NCBI GenBank assembly: GCA_963824475.1
Contig: CAWGPR010000001.1
Location: 1-64,000, forward strand
Direction of reading: 5' to 3'
Length of the DNA: 64,000 nt
Source: Roseiarcus sp963824475
Lineage (GTDB): Bacteria > Pseudomonadota > Alphaproteobacteria > Rhizobiales > Beijerinckiaceae
Positions 9,793-18,245 of the stretch are shown piece by piece. The first letter of the stretch is position 1; each line of letters opens with the position of its first letter. The translations under genes and the position numbers were made by a program. The notes under the pieces were generated by a model. The model saw only the letters and a program-made list of their open reading frames with translations, was not told the origin of the DNA and ran no database searches.

Positions 9793-10659
9793 ATGTCTGT
9801 CGTCATCAGTCCCCTGCCGCACACTTTCGCAGGTGAAGCTTCGGCGGTCGATTGCGCGAAGCCACTCGATGCGAGTGACGTCGACGCCATTCATCACGGC
9901 ATGGCGAGACATGCCGTGCTCGTCTTCCGCGATCAGGCGCTGACGGACGAACAGCAGCTTGCGTTTACCCGGCGCTTTGGCGACCTCGAGCGCTACGACA
10001 CGCCTGGCCATATCCGAAAGCGCGAGCAGGAGCGCCTCGGCAATGGCATTGCCGATTTTTCCAACCTGACGCGAAACGGCTTGCTGATGAATCCGGACGA
10101 TCGCGTCTGGCTTTTCAAACTCGGCGATCGGCTGTGGCACTCCGACAGCTCGTTCCGCCCGATCACGGCCGGCTATTCACTGCTGTCCGGGCGGACAGTG
10201 CCCGCTCGCGGCGGCGAGACGGAGTTCGCCGACATGCGCGCCGCCTATGACGCGCTCGATGACGAAACGAAAGCCGAAATCGAGGATCTCGTTTGCGAGC
10301 ACTCGCTCATCTATTCCCGCGAGGCGATCGGCTTCTTCGATCTCACGCCCGAGGAGCGCGACCATTTCCAACCTGTCCGTCATCGGCTCGTGCGGGTCGA
10401 TCCGAGGACTGGACGCAAGTCGTTGTTCCTGTCGGCCCATGCCGGCGCGATCGTTGGCTGGTCGATTCCCGAAGCGCGGGTGTTTCTGCGCGATCTGACA
10501 GAGCATGCAACGCAGCCGCGATTTGTCTATCGCCATGTCTGGCGCGCCGGCGACCTTGTGATGTGGGACAACAGGACGACCATGCATCGCGCCCGCAGAT
10601 TCGATCGCAATGAAATCCGCGACGTTCGGCGCACAACTCTTGCCGGGGCAACCGCATGA
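9793..10659 (+). CDS. TauD/TfdA family Fe(II)/2-oxoglutarate dioxygenase
   Basis: This 288-residue enzyme shows the facial-triad region WHSDSSF (His and Asp ligands) near residue 117. A distal MWDNRTTMHRARR segment near 256 carries the third His and the 2-oxoglutarate-binding Arg. The length and LVFRDQALTDEQQLAF start match the TauD/TfdA family, which hydroxylates taurine, sulfonates, phenoxyacetates or similar acids. The exact substrate cannot be read from sequence. An AGGAGG element precedes the ATG by 7 nt. It is divergent from the LacI-type gene and shares its regulatory region, so co-regulation with the sugar operon is possible but not shown. Confidence 0.88.
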   Translation: MSVVISPLPHTFAGEASAVDCAKPLDASDVDAIHHGMARHAVLVFRDQALTDEQQLAFTRRFGDLERYDTPGHIRKREQERLGNGIADFSNLTRNGLLMNPDDRVWLFKLGDRLWHSDSSFRPITAGYSLLSGRTVPARGGETEFADMRAAYDALDDETKAEIEDLVCEHSLIYSREAIGFFDLTPEERDHFQPVRHRLVRVDPRTGRKSLFLSAHAGAIVGWSIPEARVFLRDLTEHATQPRFVYRHVWRAGDLVMWDNRTTMHRARRFDRNEIRDVRRTTLAGATA

Positions 10660-11061
10660 GCCGCGAGAAATCTCAATTTTTAATAGCCCTAGCGCCGGTG
10701 GACGCGGTTGGATGACCTCGGCGGAATGATTGTCGAGGGCGGGGAGCGGACCTAGTCCAGATCGACAGCAAGATCCGCTGTCGACGTACACCGGACATTC
10801 GCCACCGCTCAATCCGCGGCCGCCTTCCTCGCTCCAGCGCGAAAAGCGCCCGGACGACGCATCGTCCCAATCGTCGGACAATCCTGCCGACAGCGGCCGA
10901 TCTTGAGGACATGCATGATGCCGCTCACGGTGCCGCGATCATCCCTGCGCTCGGAGCCCGATTGATTTGGTTTGAAACAAAGATGGTTAACTAGCTCTTA
11001 ACCCCAGGTCGCCTCAAAGCCGGTCGCCGCGACTCTTGCAGGCTCGAAAGGAAAAACAGAC
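10660..11061. other. intergenic region, no recognised gene
   Basis: About 400 bp between the dioxygenase and the VOC-protein gene. Short open frames exist on both strands but none has a recognisable motif or a good ribosome-binding site. Confidence 0.5.
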
Positions 11062-11910
11062 ATGGTCGATCCTCATGGCCGTTTCGTCTGGTACGAGCTG
11101 ATGACGACAGACATAAAATCCGCCAATGCCTTCTACGCCAGCGTCGTGGGCTGGGGCGCGCGGGACGCCTCGATGCCGGGTCCGACCTATAGCCTGTTTA
11201 CCATTGGAGATTCTCCCGTCGCCGGGCTGGTGAACGTGCCCGAGGACGCGAGGAGAACCGGCGCCACGCCGCACTGGATCGGATATGTCGGAGTCGACGA
11301 CGTGGATGCCGCCGTCGACCGGATCAAGCGGCTTGGCGGAGCGGTGTACGTCCCACCGACGGACGTCCCCAACGTCAGCCGCTTTTCGGTCGTCGCCGAC
11401 CCGCAAATGGCGACGCTTGCGTTGGTCACGGGGCAGAGATCCAGCCGGGCGCAGTCCGCCGGGCTGGGCGCGCCGGGGCGCGTGGGCTGGCATGAGTTGC
11501 TTGCCGCCGACTGGGAGAAGGCGTTCGCTTTCTACCGCGAGCTATTTGGCTGGCAAAAAGCCGACAGCCATGTCGGCGAGATGGGCACGTATCAGGGGTT
11601 CTCTGCCGGAGCGGAGACGATCGGCGGCATGTTCACCAAGCCTCCCACCTTGCCGCTTCCCTTCTGGCTTTACTATTTCAACATCGACGACATCCAGGCG
11701 GCGGCGAAGCGCGTGGAAGCCGGCGGCGGCCAAATCCTGTATGGCCCGACTGAGGTGCCGGGCGGCGCTTGGATCGTCCATTGCACGGACCCTCAGGGCG
11801 CCATATTCGCGCTGCTGGACAGGCGTAGGCGCAAAGCTGTTGGATATGTTTATTTCGAGCGCGTGGCGCCGCGCGACCCCATTGATGCGCTGAGCCGCCA
11901 ACGGTCTTGA
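11062..11910 (+). CDS. tandem VOC (glyoxalase/bleomycin resistance) domain protein
   Basis: Two vicinal-oxygen-chelate modules are visible: residues 6-122 (GRFVWYELMTTDIKSANAFY start) and about 138-255 (GRVGWHELLAADWEKAFAFY start). Each has the paired FYAS/FYRE helix and an IGYVGVDDVDAA or YYFNIDDIQAA strand-helix. This tandem layout matches the CFP30B-like group often annotated as hydrolase or hydroxylase; no member function is secure enough to assign. The C-terminal 25 residues after FALLDRR look extra. The gene is convergent with the SagB-like gene, whose open frame runs antisense through the end of this one. Confidence 0.85.
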   Translation: MVDPHGRFVWYELMTTDIKSANAFYASVVGWGARDASMPGPTYSLFTIGDSPVAGLVNVPEDARRTGATPHWIGYVGVDDVDAAVDRIKRLGGAVYVPPTDVPNVSRFSVVADPQMATLALVTGQRSSRAQSAGLGAPGRVGWHELLAADWEKAFAFYRELFGWQKADSHVGEMGTYQGFSAGAETIGGMFTKPPTLPLPFWLYYFNIDDIQAAAKRVEAGGGQILYGPTEVPGGAWIVHCTDPQGAIFALLDRRRRKAVGYVYFERVAPRDPIDALSRQRS

Positions 11911-13465
11911 TAAACCTGAGAACCGCAGATTTGATCTTTATGCCCAACGAACTTTGGCCGTTACATCGCCATGTGCTTGGCCGTTGCGCAGCCACGCCGA
12001 GGCCATGCGATGTCAGGCGGAAGCTTCGGTTCGCGGCGCGACCGATCGCAAATTGACCGACTGGTCCCTCGACGTGGAATTCGACTCCCGTCATCTTTGC
12101 GAACAGATCGATATTCTCGATCCCGATCGCACATCCGCTGAGCCCTGTGTCGGTCGCCATTAAGTAGAGCGTTTGCATGAACACACCGACGTCCTTCAGA
12201 ATGAGCGCATAGGCGATCGAGCTGTACTTCCATGAAATCCGGCCAAAGCGCGCAGCGATCGTGATCAAGATCTGAGGCGCGGCGGGGGCGCCCATTGCAA
12301 ATTCGGCTCCCGCCAACAGCGCTTCGAGCTGGTTTTCGGGGACGCCGATCAGCGCCAATGCGTGAGCGTCGGCGTCGTAATGATAGAAGCCACGTGCAAG
12401 TCCTTCGCACAGATTGACGGCCAGATAGAGCTCGAGCTCATAAGAAGCGCCAGCCGACGGATACGGCCTGACCGCGTGACCGCCGTCGTCGAGGTCGAAG
12501 TTCGTGTTCGATCTCGACAGGACGCGCGCGGTCCCGTCAAGAAACTGCGAAAGCTCGGCGAGCGTGATCGGTCGTTGGTCATCAAAGCTGCGCGTCGAAT
12601 GGCGTTTACGGAGGAGCTTCGCGACCGGCGAGATTGCCTTCGGGCGTCCTGCCGAGACCTTGCGCAGATCAATCTTCTTTCCAGGCCAGTTCGGCCGCAC
12701 GGCCGGCGGCGGAGAAATGACGCCGACATACGGATAAACTCCGCCCAGCGGATTAACGTGCCGACCTTCCGTGCTGCGCGTGTGGAATAGAAGATCATGA
12801 AAGTCCCAAAGAACGAGGCTGTGGTCACCCTCGGCCATTCGAAGCCCACTTTCGCCAACACCGACCTTGAAAAGGATTTGGCAATCGAGGAGCAGGGCGA
12901 GAAGCTCGACCCCTGGAAAACCCTCCCGCCGACGCAGTTGTTTGATTTGCCGCGGGGTGGAGAGCATGGCGATGGCGGTGGCAATCTTCGGGTCGCAAAT
13001 CTTGAACAACGCCCCGGCGCGCGGCGATTCCAGGACCATCTCGGCGCCGCGCCGTCGCATGTACGCGAACCGCGACAGGACGAGAGCGTCGGCATTGCCG
13101 AGCTGCGGCGCTTGCGGCCAATAATCGGGAACCTGCGGTTCGATGACGACCAGGTCCTCGCCGTTGCGCGAGCGCCCGAGGCGGTACTCCAACAGACCGC
13201 GCCTAGCCAATTGCTGGACCAATAGACCAATCTCTTTGCCTATGTTCCGACGGTCGGATGCAAAGGAGCTGAGCGGCAGACCTATGCGCAGTTCCTGCGC
13301 GCGATCCGCCACGCCCGCGCTGAACATTCCCAAGCCGACCGAATAGCCATCGAAGCCGACGACAATTTCTCCGTTCGCATGCGCTTCGAGCCTGACGTGA
13401 CTGCGGAGCCGGGCGGAGACGGGCGCCGGCGCGGCCGGCCGCACTCTTGGTCCGGGAGCGCGCAA
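11678..13465 (-). CDS. SagB/ThcOx-type azoline dehydrogenase of the TOMM cluster
   Basis: Residues about 290-480 form an FMN nitroreductase-fold dehydrogenase of SagB/McbC type: RKRHSTRSFDDQRPITLAELSQFL, then RPYPSAGASYELELYLAVN and GLARGFYHYDADAHALALI, then the conserved ALILKDVGVFMQTLYLMATD helix. Residues 1-250 are a family-specific N-terminal domain seen in larger SagB-like proteins. These enzymes oxidise peptide azolines to aromatic thiazoles/oxazoles. The gene begins 13 bp downstream of the cyclodehydratase stop and is clearly in its operon. The catalytic domain ends around 12050. The remaining frame (to 11678) is unlike protein and overlaps the convergent VOC gene by 233 bp, so the natural stop seems to have been lost or shifted. 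Confidence 0.85.
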   Translation of the reverse strand: MRAPGPRVRPAAPAPVSARLRSHVRLEAHANGEIVVGFDGYSVGLGMFSAGVADRAQELRIGLPLSSFASDRRNIGKEIGLLVQQLARRGLLEYRLGRSRNGEDLVVIEPQVPDYWPQAPQLGNADALVLSRFAYMRRRGAEMVLESPRAGALFKICDPKIATAIAMLSTPRQIKQLRRREGFPGVELLALLLDCQILFKVGVGESGLRMAEGDHSLVLWDFHDLLFHTRSTEGRHVNPLGGVYPYVGVISPPPAVRPNWPGKKIDLRKVSAGRPKAISPVAKLLRKRHSTRSFDDQRPITLAELSQFLDGTARVLSRSNTNFDLDDGGHAVRPYPSAGASYELELYLAVNLCEGLARGFYHYDADAHALALIGVPENQLEALLAGAEFAMGAPAAPQILITIAARFGRISWKYSSIAYALILKDVGVFMQTLYLMATDTGLSGCAIGIENIDLFAKMTGVEFHVEGPVGQFAIGRAANRSFRLTSHGLGVAAQRPSTWRCNGQSSLGIKIKSAVLRFIKTVGGSAHQWGRAAPRARNKHIQQLCAYACPAARIWRPEGPCNGRSKRRPAPQSGHTGFGRRRLPRASPPPGCRRC

Positions 13466-13478
13466 CCCGGGATCGCCT

Positions 13479-15740
13479 TCAGGTATGGGGGTGAATTGGA
13501 TTGAGCTCGTTTTCCTTCAGCGGTCGGTCACACAATCCGAGCTCTACCGGCACATCGTAAAGCCGGCCAGGCGCGAACCGGCGATAGAAATGCCGCAGTC
13601 CCGGAACGATCACTCTGACGACCGGCGTCTCGATGTCGGGACGCGTCTGATCGAGAACGAGGAAATCGAGGCCCGCTTGCTTCGCAATCGAGACGCAGGC
13701 CGTCACCTGCTCGCGCGTGTCGAGATGGCCAAACTTCGAGCCGAACTCCGGTTGGGCCATCGGGTTTCCGCTCGGCGTCAAATAGGGATGGTCCTGCAGG
13801 CGCAACGGAGCGGCGCCGTCAAGGCTCGATTTCTCGCCCGTCCCGCCGCCCATGAGACCCAGGGATAGAAATTGATTCAGTTCCGTCAGCGCCCGCAACA
13901 AGGCGATTCGCGCATCGAAATGCGCGCCGGAGCCGAATTCAATATTTTCCCGCCCGTTTTGCATCCAGTGCGTGACCGCCACAAACGTTGGGATCCCGAG
14001 ATCGCTGGTTACGTCGAGCACCCAAAGCCGGCGGCGGGTTTGGGCTAGCTGTTTTTGCAGATCGCGAACATAGGCATCATCGAACTGGCCGAGGTCCAAT
14101 TCCGGCCGCCGCAGTCGATTGTACCACCAGATCGCGTATGCATCCCTTTCCACCAACTCGAGGAATCCCTGGACGATCGCTTCCTCGAGCGTGTTGCCGG
14201 CCGCGCAGCCATTGGAATCCGCGGCGAAGGCGGCAGCGCCCCTGTAAAAGAAATACAACAGGCTGGTCGGAAGATATTTGAAGCGCGCGTCGCGCAGAGA
14301 CCAGACCGGCGACCATTCGATCTTTGCGGATCGATCGAAGAGCGCCGGGATCGCGTTCCGCTCGTCCGAGCCGAGCGTCGGCGCCCGGCCTTGCTGCAAT
14401 TGCGCTGCGCTGAACTGCAGGACTTCGTTTGGAGGAATGGCCTCGTCTAACGGGAAATCGGTAAACCGCAGCTTCGCTCGAATCTCGTCGCCCTGAAAAA
14501 TTCCAGAATAGCGCTCGATCGCCTCCATTAGCGCGCTGGCTTCACCCTGTTCGGCAGTGCTGCCCTTGCCGAAGCTGCCGCTGCTCAGTCCCGCCCTGAG
14601 CTCATGGACCGTCTTCGCCGGCCCTGAAAAATTGTGCGTGGCGTACCAGTTGGTGTTCAAGGGCAAATCGGCTTGGATCCGCTCGAGACGTGAGACGACG
14701 CCGGTGAGCGGGCTCACGTGCCTGCGGAAACGTGCAACCGTGGCCGACGGCGAAACGCTGCGGTACCCGCCGCTGGTCATAACGACCTTGCCGCCCGCGC
14801 CAAGCTCGACCGGCGCTGGCGCACGGCGGGGATCACGCAGTTTCTTGCGGCCGCAGCTCGGACATTGCGGGCGCGTCGCCACATGATGCTTCACGATGGT
14901 CGAGCCCAACAGGTCGAGGCTGATGATGTGATCGCTCAATTGCGTGCGAAAATCCGTGGCGATCGCTTTCGCGACCTCGACGGCCGCAAGTTGGATGGCG
15001 GACTGTCCGAAAGTTTGTTGAGCCAGAGGCGAAACGGCGACGCAGCGGGCTTGTCTGCGGTCGAGGAGCGCCTTGACCTCCCGGTTCCTTGTCATCCGGT
15101 CGGAAAGACACATCCAGCAGGCGCTCTGCCCCGGCCTGAACACAGGCCCCACCAGGGGAAAAATGCCGGAGGGTTGGACGAGCGCCCACGGGGTGCCATC
15201 CAACAGATGCTGCCGGTTCAATTCGGCCAATCGCGCTTCGAGATAATCGTTCACCAACGTGACCGTAAGGTCGGGGGAGCGCTTGACGACGCGAACGCCC
15301 AGCCAGCCCAGGGCGGCCCCGAGTTCCGTTTCCCCTTGCACGTCGATTGATTGAACGCGCACACGACATTTCTGGAGATTTTGCTCCGCGGTCTCCGGCG
15401 ATAGGCCGAGGCTCGCCCAATAGGCGGCTGCGACGCCATTGGAAGAGCTAGAGGCCGGAACGACATAGCGGCGATCGACCAGCCGTTTTAAGGCTTCATG
15501 GATTTTGTCGGATGGAAAATCCTGCTCCAGGTCACGAATAAGCTGCCGAAAACTCCTTCCACCCTCTCCTATCGCATAGGCGAGTGCGCAATAGAGCTCG
15601 CCGTGAAGCAAGAACTTCCGGTCCTCGGAATAGAGGCACACGACATCGGGTGGTAGCACATAGACGCTGAAATTCGGCGCGAACTGCGGAATGTCTTTGC
15701 CGTTAAGCTGGGTAAACTCGTTTCCGTGATCGCCTGTCAT
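13479..15740 (-). CDS. fused TOMM leader-binding E1-like / YcaO cyclodehydratase
   Basis: The N-terminal half (about residues 10-330 from the ATG at 15740) resembles TOMM leader-peptide-binding C proteins: FAPNFSVYVLPPDVVCLYSE start and two zinc-ligand pairs, CWMC and CPSC. The C-terminal half is a YcaO domain with FGKGSTAEQGEASALMEAIERYSG and GNTLEEAIVQGFLELVERDA, the ATP/Mg-binding Glu-rich helices. It ends in the Pro-containing tail NPIHPHT, as is typical for azoline-forming YcaO enzymes. The enzyme would cyclise Cys (and Ser/Thr) of the precursor encoded just upstream, using ATP. The start is uncertain: the frame is open to 15953, and an alternative ATG at 15812 has a slightly better AAGGA element. 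Confidence 0.9.
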   Translation of the reverse strand: MTGDHGNEFTQLNGKDIPQFAPNFSVYVLPPDVVCLYSEDRKFLLHGELYCALAYAIGEGGRSFRQLIRDLEQDFPSDKIHEALKRLVDRRYVVPASSSSNGVAAAYWASLGLSPETAEQNLQKCRVRVQSIDVQGETELGAALGWLGVRVVKRSPDLTVTLVNDYLEARLAELNRQHLLDGTPWALVQPSGIFPLVGPVFRPGQSACWMCLSDRMTRNREVKALLDRRQARCVAVSPLAQQTFGQSAIQLAAVEVAKAIATDFRTQLSDHIISLDLLGSTIVKHHVATRPQCPSCGRKKLRDPRRAPAPVELGAGGKVVMTSGGYRSVSPSATVARFRRHVSPLTGVVSRLERIQADLPLNTNWYATHNFSGPAKTVHELRAGLSSGSFGKGSTAEQGEASALMEAIERYSGIFQGDEIRAKLRFTDFPLDEAIPPNEVLQFSAAQLQQGRAPTLGSDERNAIPALFDRSAKIEWSPVWSLRDARFKYLPTSLLYFFYRGAAAFAADSNGCAAGNTLEEAIVQGFLELVERDAYAIWWYNRLRRPELDLGQFDDAYVRDLQKQLAQTRRRLWVLDVTSDLGIPTFVAVTHWMQNGRENIEFGSGAHFDARIALLRALTELNQFLSLGLMGGGTGEKSSLDGAAPLRLQDHPYLTPSGNPMAQPEFGSKFGHLDTREQVTACVSIAKQAGLDFLVLDQTRPDIETPVVRVIVPGLRHFYRRFAPGRLYDVPVELGLCDRPLKENELNPIHPHT

Positions 15741-16004
15741 GAGGTCAGCACACGCACTTTCGCCGCAGCTCCGGACGCCGGCGCAAGGCGTATTCTCCGG
15801 CCCGGGGTCCATCCTTAAGCTCGCGCGCTCGCGTCTCTGCGCTGGCGCTTCTCGATAAGTTCGCCCGCTCGGCCGATCTTCGCGCGCGCCGAACAGCCGC
15901 GTCACCTGAAAAGCGCCGCAAACAAGATCCTTGGCCGGGTCGAACCTGGTCAAACCCGGGTATGACGCCTTGCGTCTGTCAACGTCATCGCAAGGCGCTC
16001 CCGT

Positions 16005-16541
16005 CTAGCAGAGGCCGCAACCTCCCCACGACAAGCAGCAGCCGCCGCCCCAGCCCCAGCCCCAGCCGCAGCCGCCGCAGCCTCCCCAGCCGCCGCAGCC
16101 GCCGACGCCGCAGCCTCTGCAGCCGCCAACGCCGCAGCCTCTGCAGCCGCCTCTGCAGCCGCCAACGCCGCAGCCTCTGCAGCCTCGAACGCCGCCGCAG
16201 CCTCTGCCGCCGCCGCAGCCGTGTCCGCAGCCGCAGCCTCCTCCTCGGAAAGCGGCAAGTTGTATGCCTGACCGGGAGTTTCCGAGGTCTTCTTTATCGA
16301 AGAGATGGAACGTCGCCAGGCTGACGTCGGAGATTTCCTCCTCATCGAGACTGGGGACCAGAAACGACGCGGTATTCTGCCAGATTGCTACCGATCCGGC
16401 GGTCGGCGCCGCCAAAGACGCCGACGGCATCTCCGCTGGCGATCCGCCGGTCGACGCTGCGAAAGACACCCCAGCGACTCCTAGTGCGGATACAACCTTA
16501 CTTGGGCGCTTCCCCCCCGAAGCACGCTTCGCATGCGGCAT
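16005..16541 (-). CDS. TOMM-type RiPP precursor with Gly/Cys-rich core
   Basis: A 178-residue protein starts at an ATG preceded by GAGGAGG with 8-9 nt spacing, the best ribosome-binding site in this region. Residues 1-99 form a leader of normal composition containing an acidic, amphipathic stretch LDEEEISDVSLATFHLFDKED (residues 65-85), plausible as the recognition helix for the leader-binding enzyme. Residues 100-178 form a core with 18 Cys and almost all other positions Gly, Arg, Val or Trp: GCGVGGC modules, a GWGWGWGGGCC segment and a GGCGLC end. Gly-Cys dyads are ideal thiazole-forming substrates. The cyclodehydratase and dehydrogenase genes follow on the same strand. No transporter or immunity gene was recognised nearby. 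It cannot be a housekeeping Gly-rich protein given this context, but modification itself is inferred. Confidence 0.85.
   Translation of the reverse strand: MPHAKRASGGKRPSKVVSALGVAGVSFAASTGGSPAEMPSASLAAPTAGSVAIWQNTASFLVPSLDEEEISDVSLATFHLFDKEDLGNSRSGIQLAAFRGGGCGCGHGCGGGRGCGGVRGCRGCGVGGCRGGCRGCGVGGCRGCGVGGCGGWGGCGGCGWGWGWGGGCCLSWGGCGLC
16096..16212. repeat. imperfect tandem repeat inside the precursor core
   Basis: On the + strand, units of about 24 bp built from CAGCCGCCAACGCCGCAGCC plus TCTG recur several times with one short 12-bp unit. On the minus strand they encode the GCRGCGVG modules of the precursor core. Such in-frame repeats can expand or contract by slippage. Confidence 0.8.
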
Positions 16542-17662
16542 AGCAGAGTTCCTCCTCTACTTTCCTTCGACCAAATCCGCGACAAACGTATTGCATCCAT
16601 TAGCACTTTTTTGTGACGCCACGGTTTGCGGTTCTCCATCTGCTTCACCGGTCAAAAACTCACTGGCGCGCTTGCGAGGACTGCGGTCATACCTCGCGCG
16701 AGGTCGCGATACTCGTCGCTTCCGGGATCATGACAGAATGAGTCCCGAAGAGCTTTGCCGGCGGGGGTAGGTCGGCTTAGCTGCGCTCGGAACCGGCAGA
16801 CTTCACGGCGCCGGCCCCGATTCGGAAAAAGTGCCGACGCCCAGCCTGGCATTGTCGCATTCGCCAAGAATAGGCGACTTTGAGTCCGGCACGGTCGTGC
16901 TGGATTCGCGCTAAGCCATTGATTCTTGGACAGCGAGATTCAGGGGATCAGATGCCGGGTCAGTAATTCTCTCCGATGTGACAATGCCCGAGCCGATATT
17001 TTCCATAATGCCGATCGGGGAGCGCATGGGAAACGGGCCGATATATACAGTTCGAATTGCGGGTGGCGTGGGGAATGTGATGGTTGGCCCGCCGAGCGGC
17101 GCACCAAACCGCCGCTCGCGCGGACGACGAATTGTTACGTCCATGGAGAAGCGGAGCCTGTTCGCCGGGAACAATCGCTTCCGCGCGGACGTGCTCGGGC
17201 CGCCAGGTCAACAAAATCCGGCAGCGTCTCCCGATGGCGCATTCGTTCCGTAGGGGACCGGTCGATATGACCCGTTCGGCAAGTCGAAGGCGAACGACCG
17301 GTGTTTGCGCGAAGCGGACACGTCCACTGATAAACGACCGCAGGGAGCCGAGCATGGCGGCGCTTGACAATCGTGGAACAAGACGAACATCGGGCATGGA
17401 CGATGGCTCGCGCGAAAATGCGGCACTTTAGCAGCATCAAGACCCAATGCTTCCGCTTTGACCGTGTAGGGCGGTCGGAGCCCCACATCGGACGACACCC
17501 ATCCGCAACCATCGGCCGTCCTTTCAACCAAACCTGCCGTTATCCGCGAGAGACTGCAGAATCAGTGGCGCAGTTAATTGCACAAAGATGTGTGTGGTCT
17601 TGCCGCGACTGGCTACCCCCACGTGGTATGAATCTCATTCCGTTCGTCGTGGGAGGACCGAG
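16542..17662. other. upstream region of the RiPP operon, no recognised gene
   Basis: About 1.1 kb with short overlapping open frames on both strands, for example one near 16911-17144 (minus) and one at 16978-17253 (plus). None has a recognisable domain or convincing ribosome-binding site. The promoter of the minus-strand RiPP operon must lie at the left edge of this region, but I could not fix -35/-10 boxes. Confidence 0.4.
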
Positions 17663-17935
17663 ATGAAAAACCGCCATTGGCTGCTCGCGCGCCGTCCGCG
17701 CGGGGCGATCCAAGATAACGACTTCAATCTCGTCGAGACCGACGCGCCAACTCCTGGCGACGGCGAAGTGCTGGTGCGCAACCTGATGCTGTCCTGCGAC
17801 CCGACGCAGCGGGGTTGGATCGCCTTCGACACGTATCTGCCGGCGGTCAAGATCGCCGATGTCGTCCGCTCGATCGGCGCGGGTCGAATAGTCGCGTCGA
17901 ACAATCCCGACTTCTCGTCGCCCGGCTGTCGTTAG
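17663..17935 (+). pseudogene. N-terminal fragment of a CurA-like NADP-dependent oxidoreductase
   Basis: The fragment begins at an ATG preceded by GGGAGG and reads MKNRHWLLARRPRG, then a GDGEVLVRNLMLSCDPTQRGW stretch. That is the N-terminus of the medium-chain NADP-dependent oxidoreductase family that includes CurA and leukotriene B4 dehydrogenase-like proteins. Relatives are about 330-340 aa; here the frame ends after 90 codons in the loop before the cofactor domain. The mobile-element pile-up begins just downstream and no remainder of the gene is found. Confidence 0.75.
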
Positions 17936-18216
17936 TCCTAGCGCGCGGTGTCCACCTGACAATTCCGGTCACAATCTGAAGCCGTGACGGTTAACCTCAC
18001 AATCCTAAGTGAAGTTAATTGCAATAGGTCGGTCGTGAACGACAGGTTTTGCCCAGGGTTCCCGGCAGACGCGCTCCGGGACGCCGGGACCGTCGGCGAG
18101 CTACAACGAGGACGCGAACACCCAACGTATCTGCCGCCTCGAGCCAGGACTTCATGCGTCATGCTCATTAGGAGGCCGTGCGGCCCCCTCCGCCCCTCCG
18201 ATAGTGGGGAAGGTGT
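17936..18216. other. mobile-element border DNA without a gene
   Basis: The segment between the truncated oxidoreductase and the first IS3 element holds no open frame with a motif. Its start (TGTCCACCTGACAATTCC) looks like an insertion-sequence end, possibly IS21-like, but this is a guess. Confidence 0.35.
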
Positions 18217-18245
18217 GGCCTGCTGCCGGTTCCGTGGAGGGGCAG

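Noticed and set aside
16090..16215. CRISPR-like short repeats
   Set aside because: Units are adjacent with no unique spacers and are in-frame parts of a coding sequence.
15950..16345. 131-codon Ala-rich frame on the minus strand over the precursor core
   Set aside because: It is an out-of-frame reading of the same repeats; only the Cys/Gly frame has a strong ribosome-binding site, a leader region and a match to the operon's enzymes.
16911..17253. Possible small genes on either strand upstream of the RiPP operon
   Set aside because: Both strands have open frames of similar length, without motifs or ribosome-binding sites, so none is supported.
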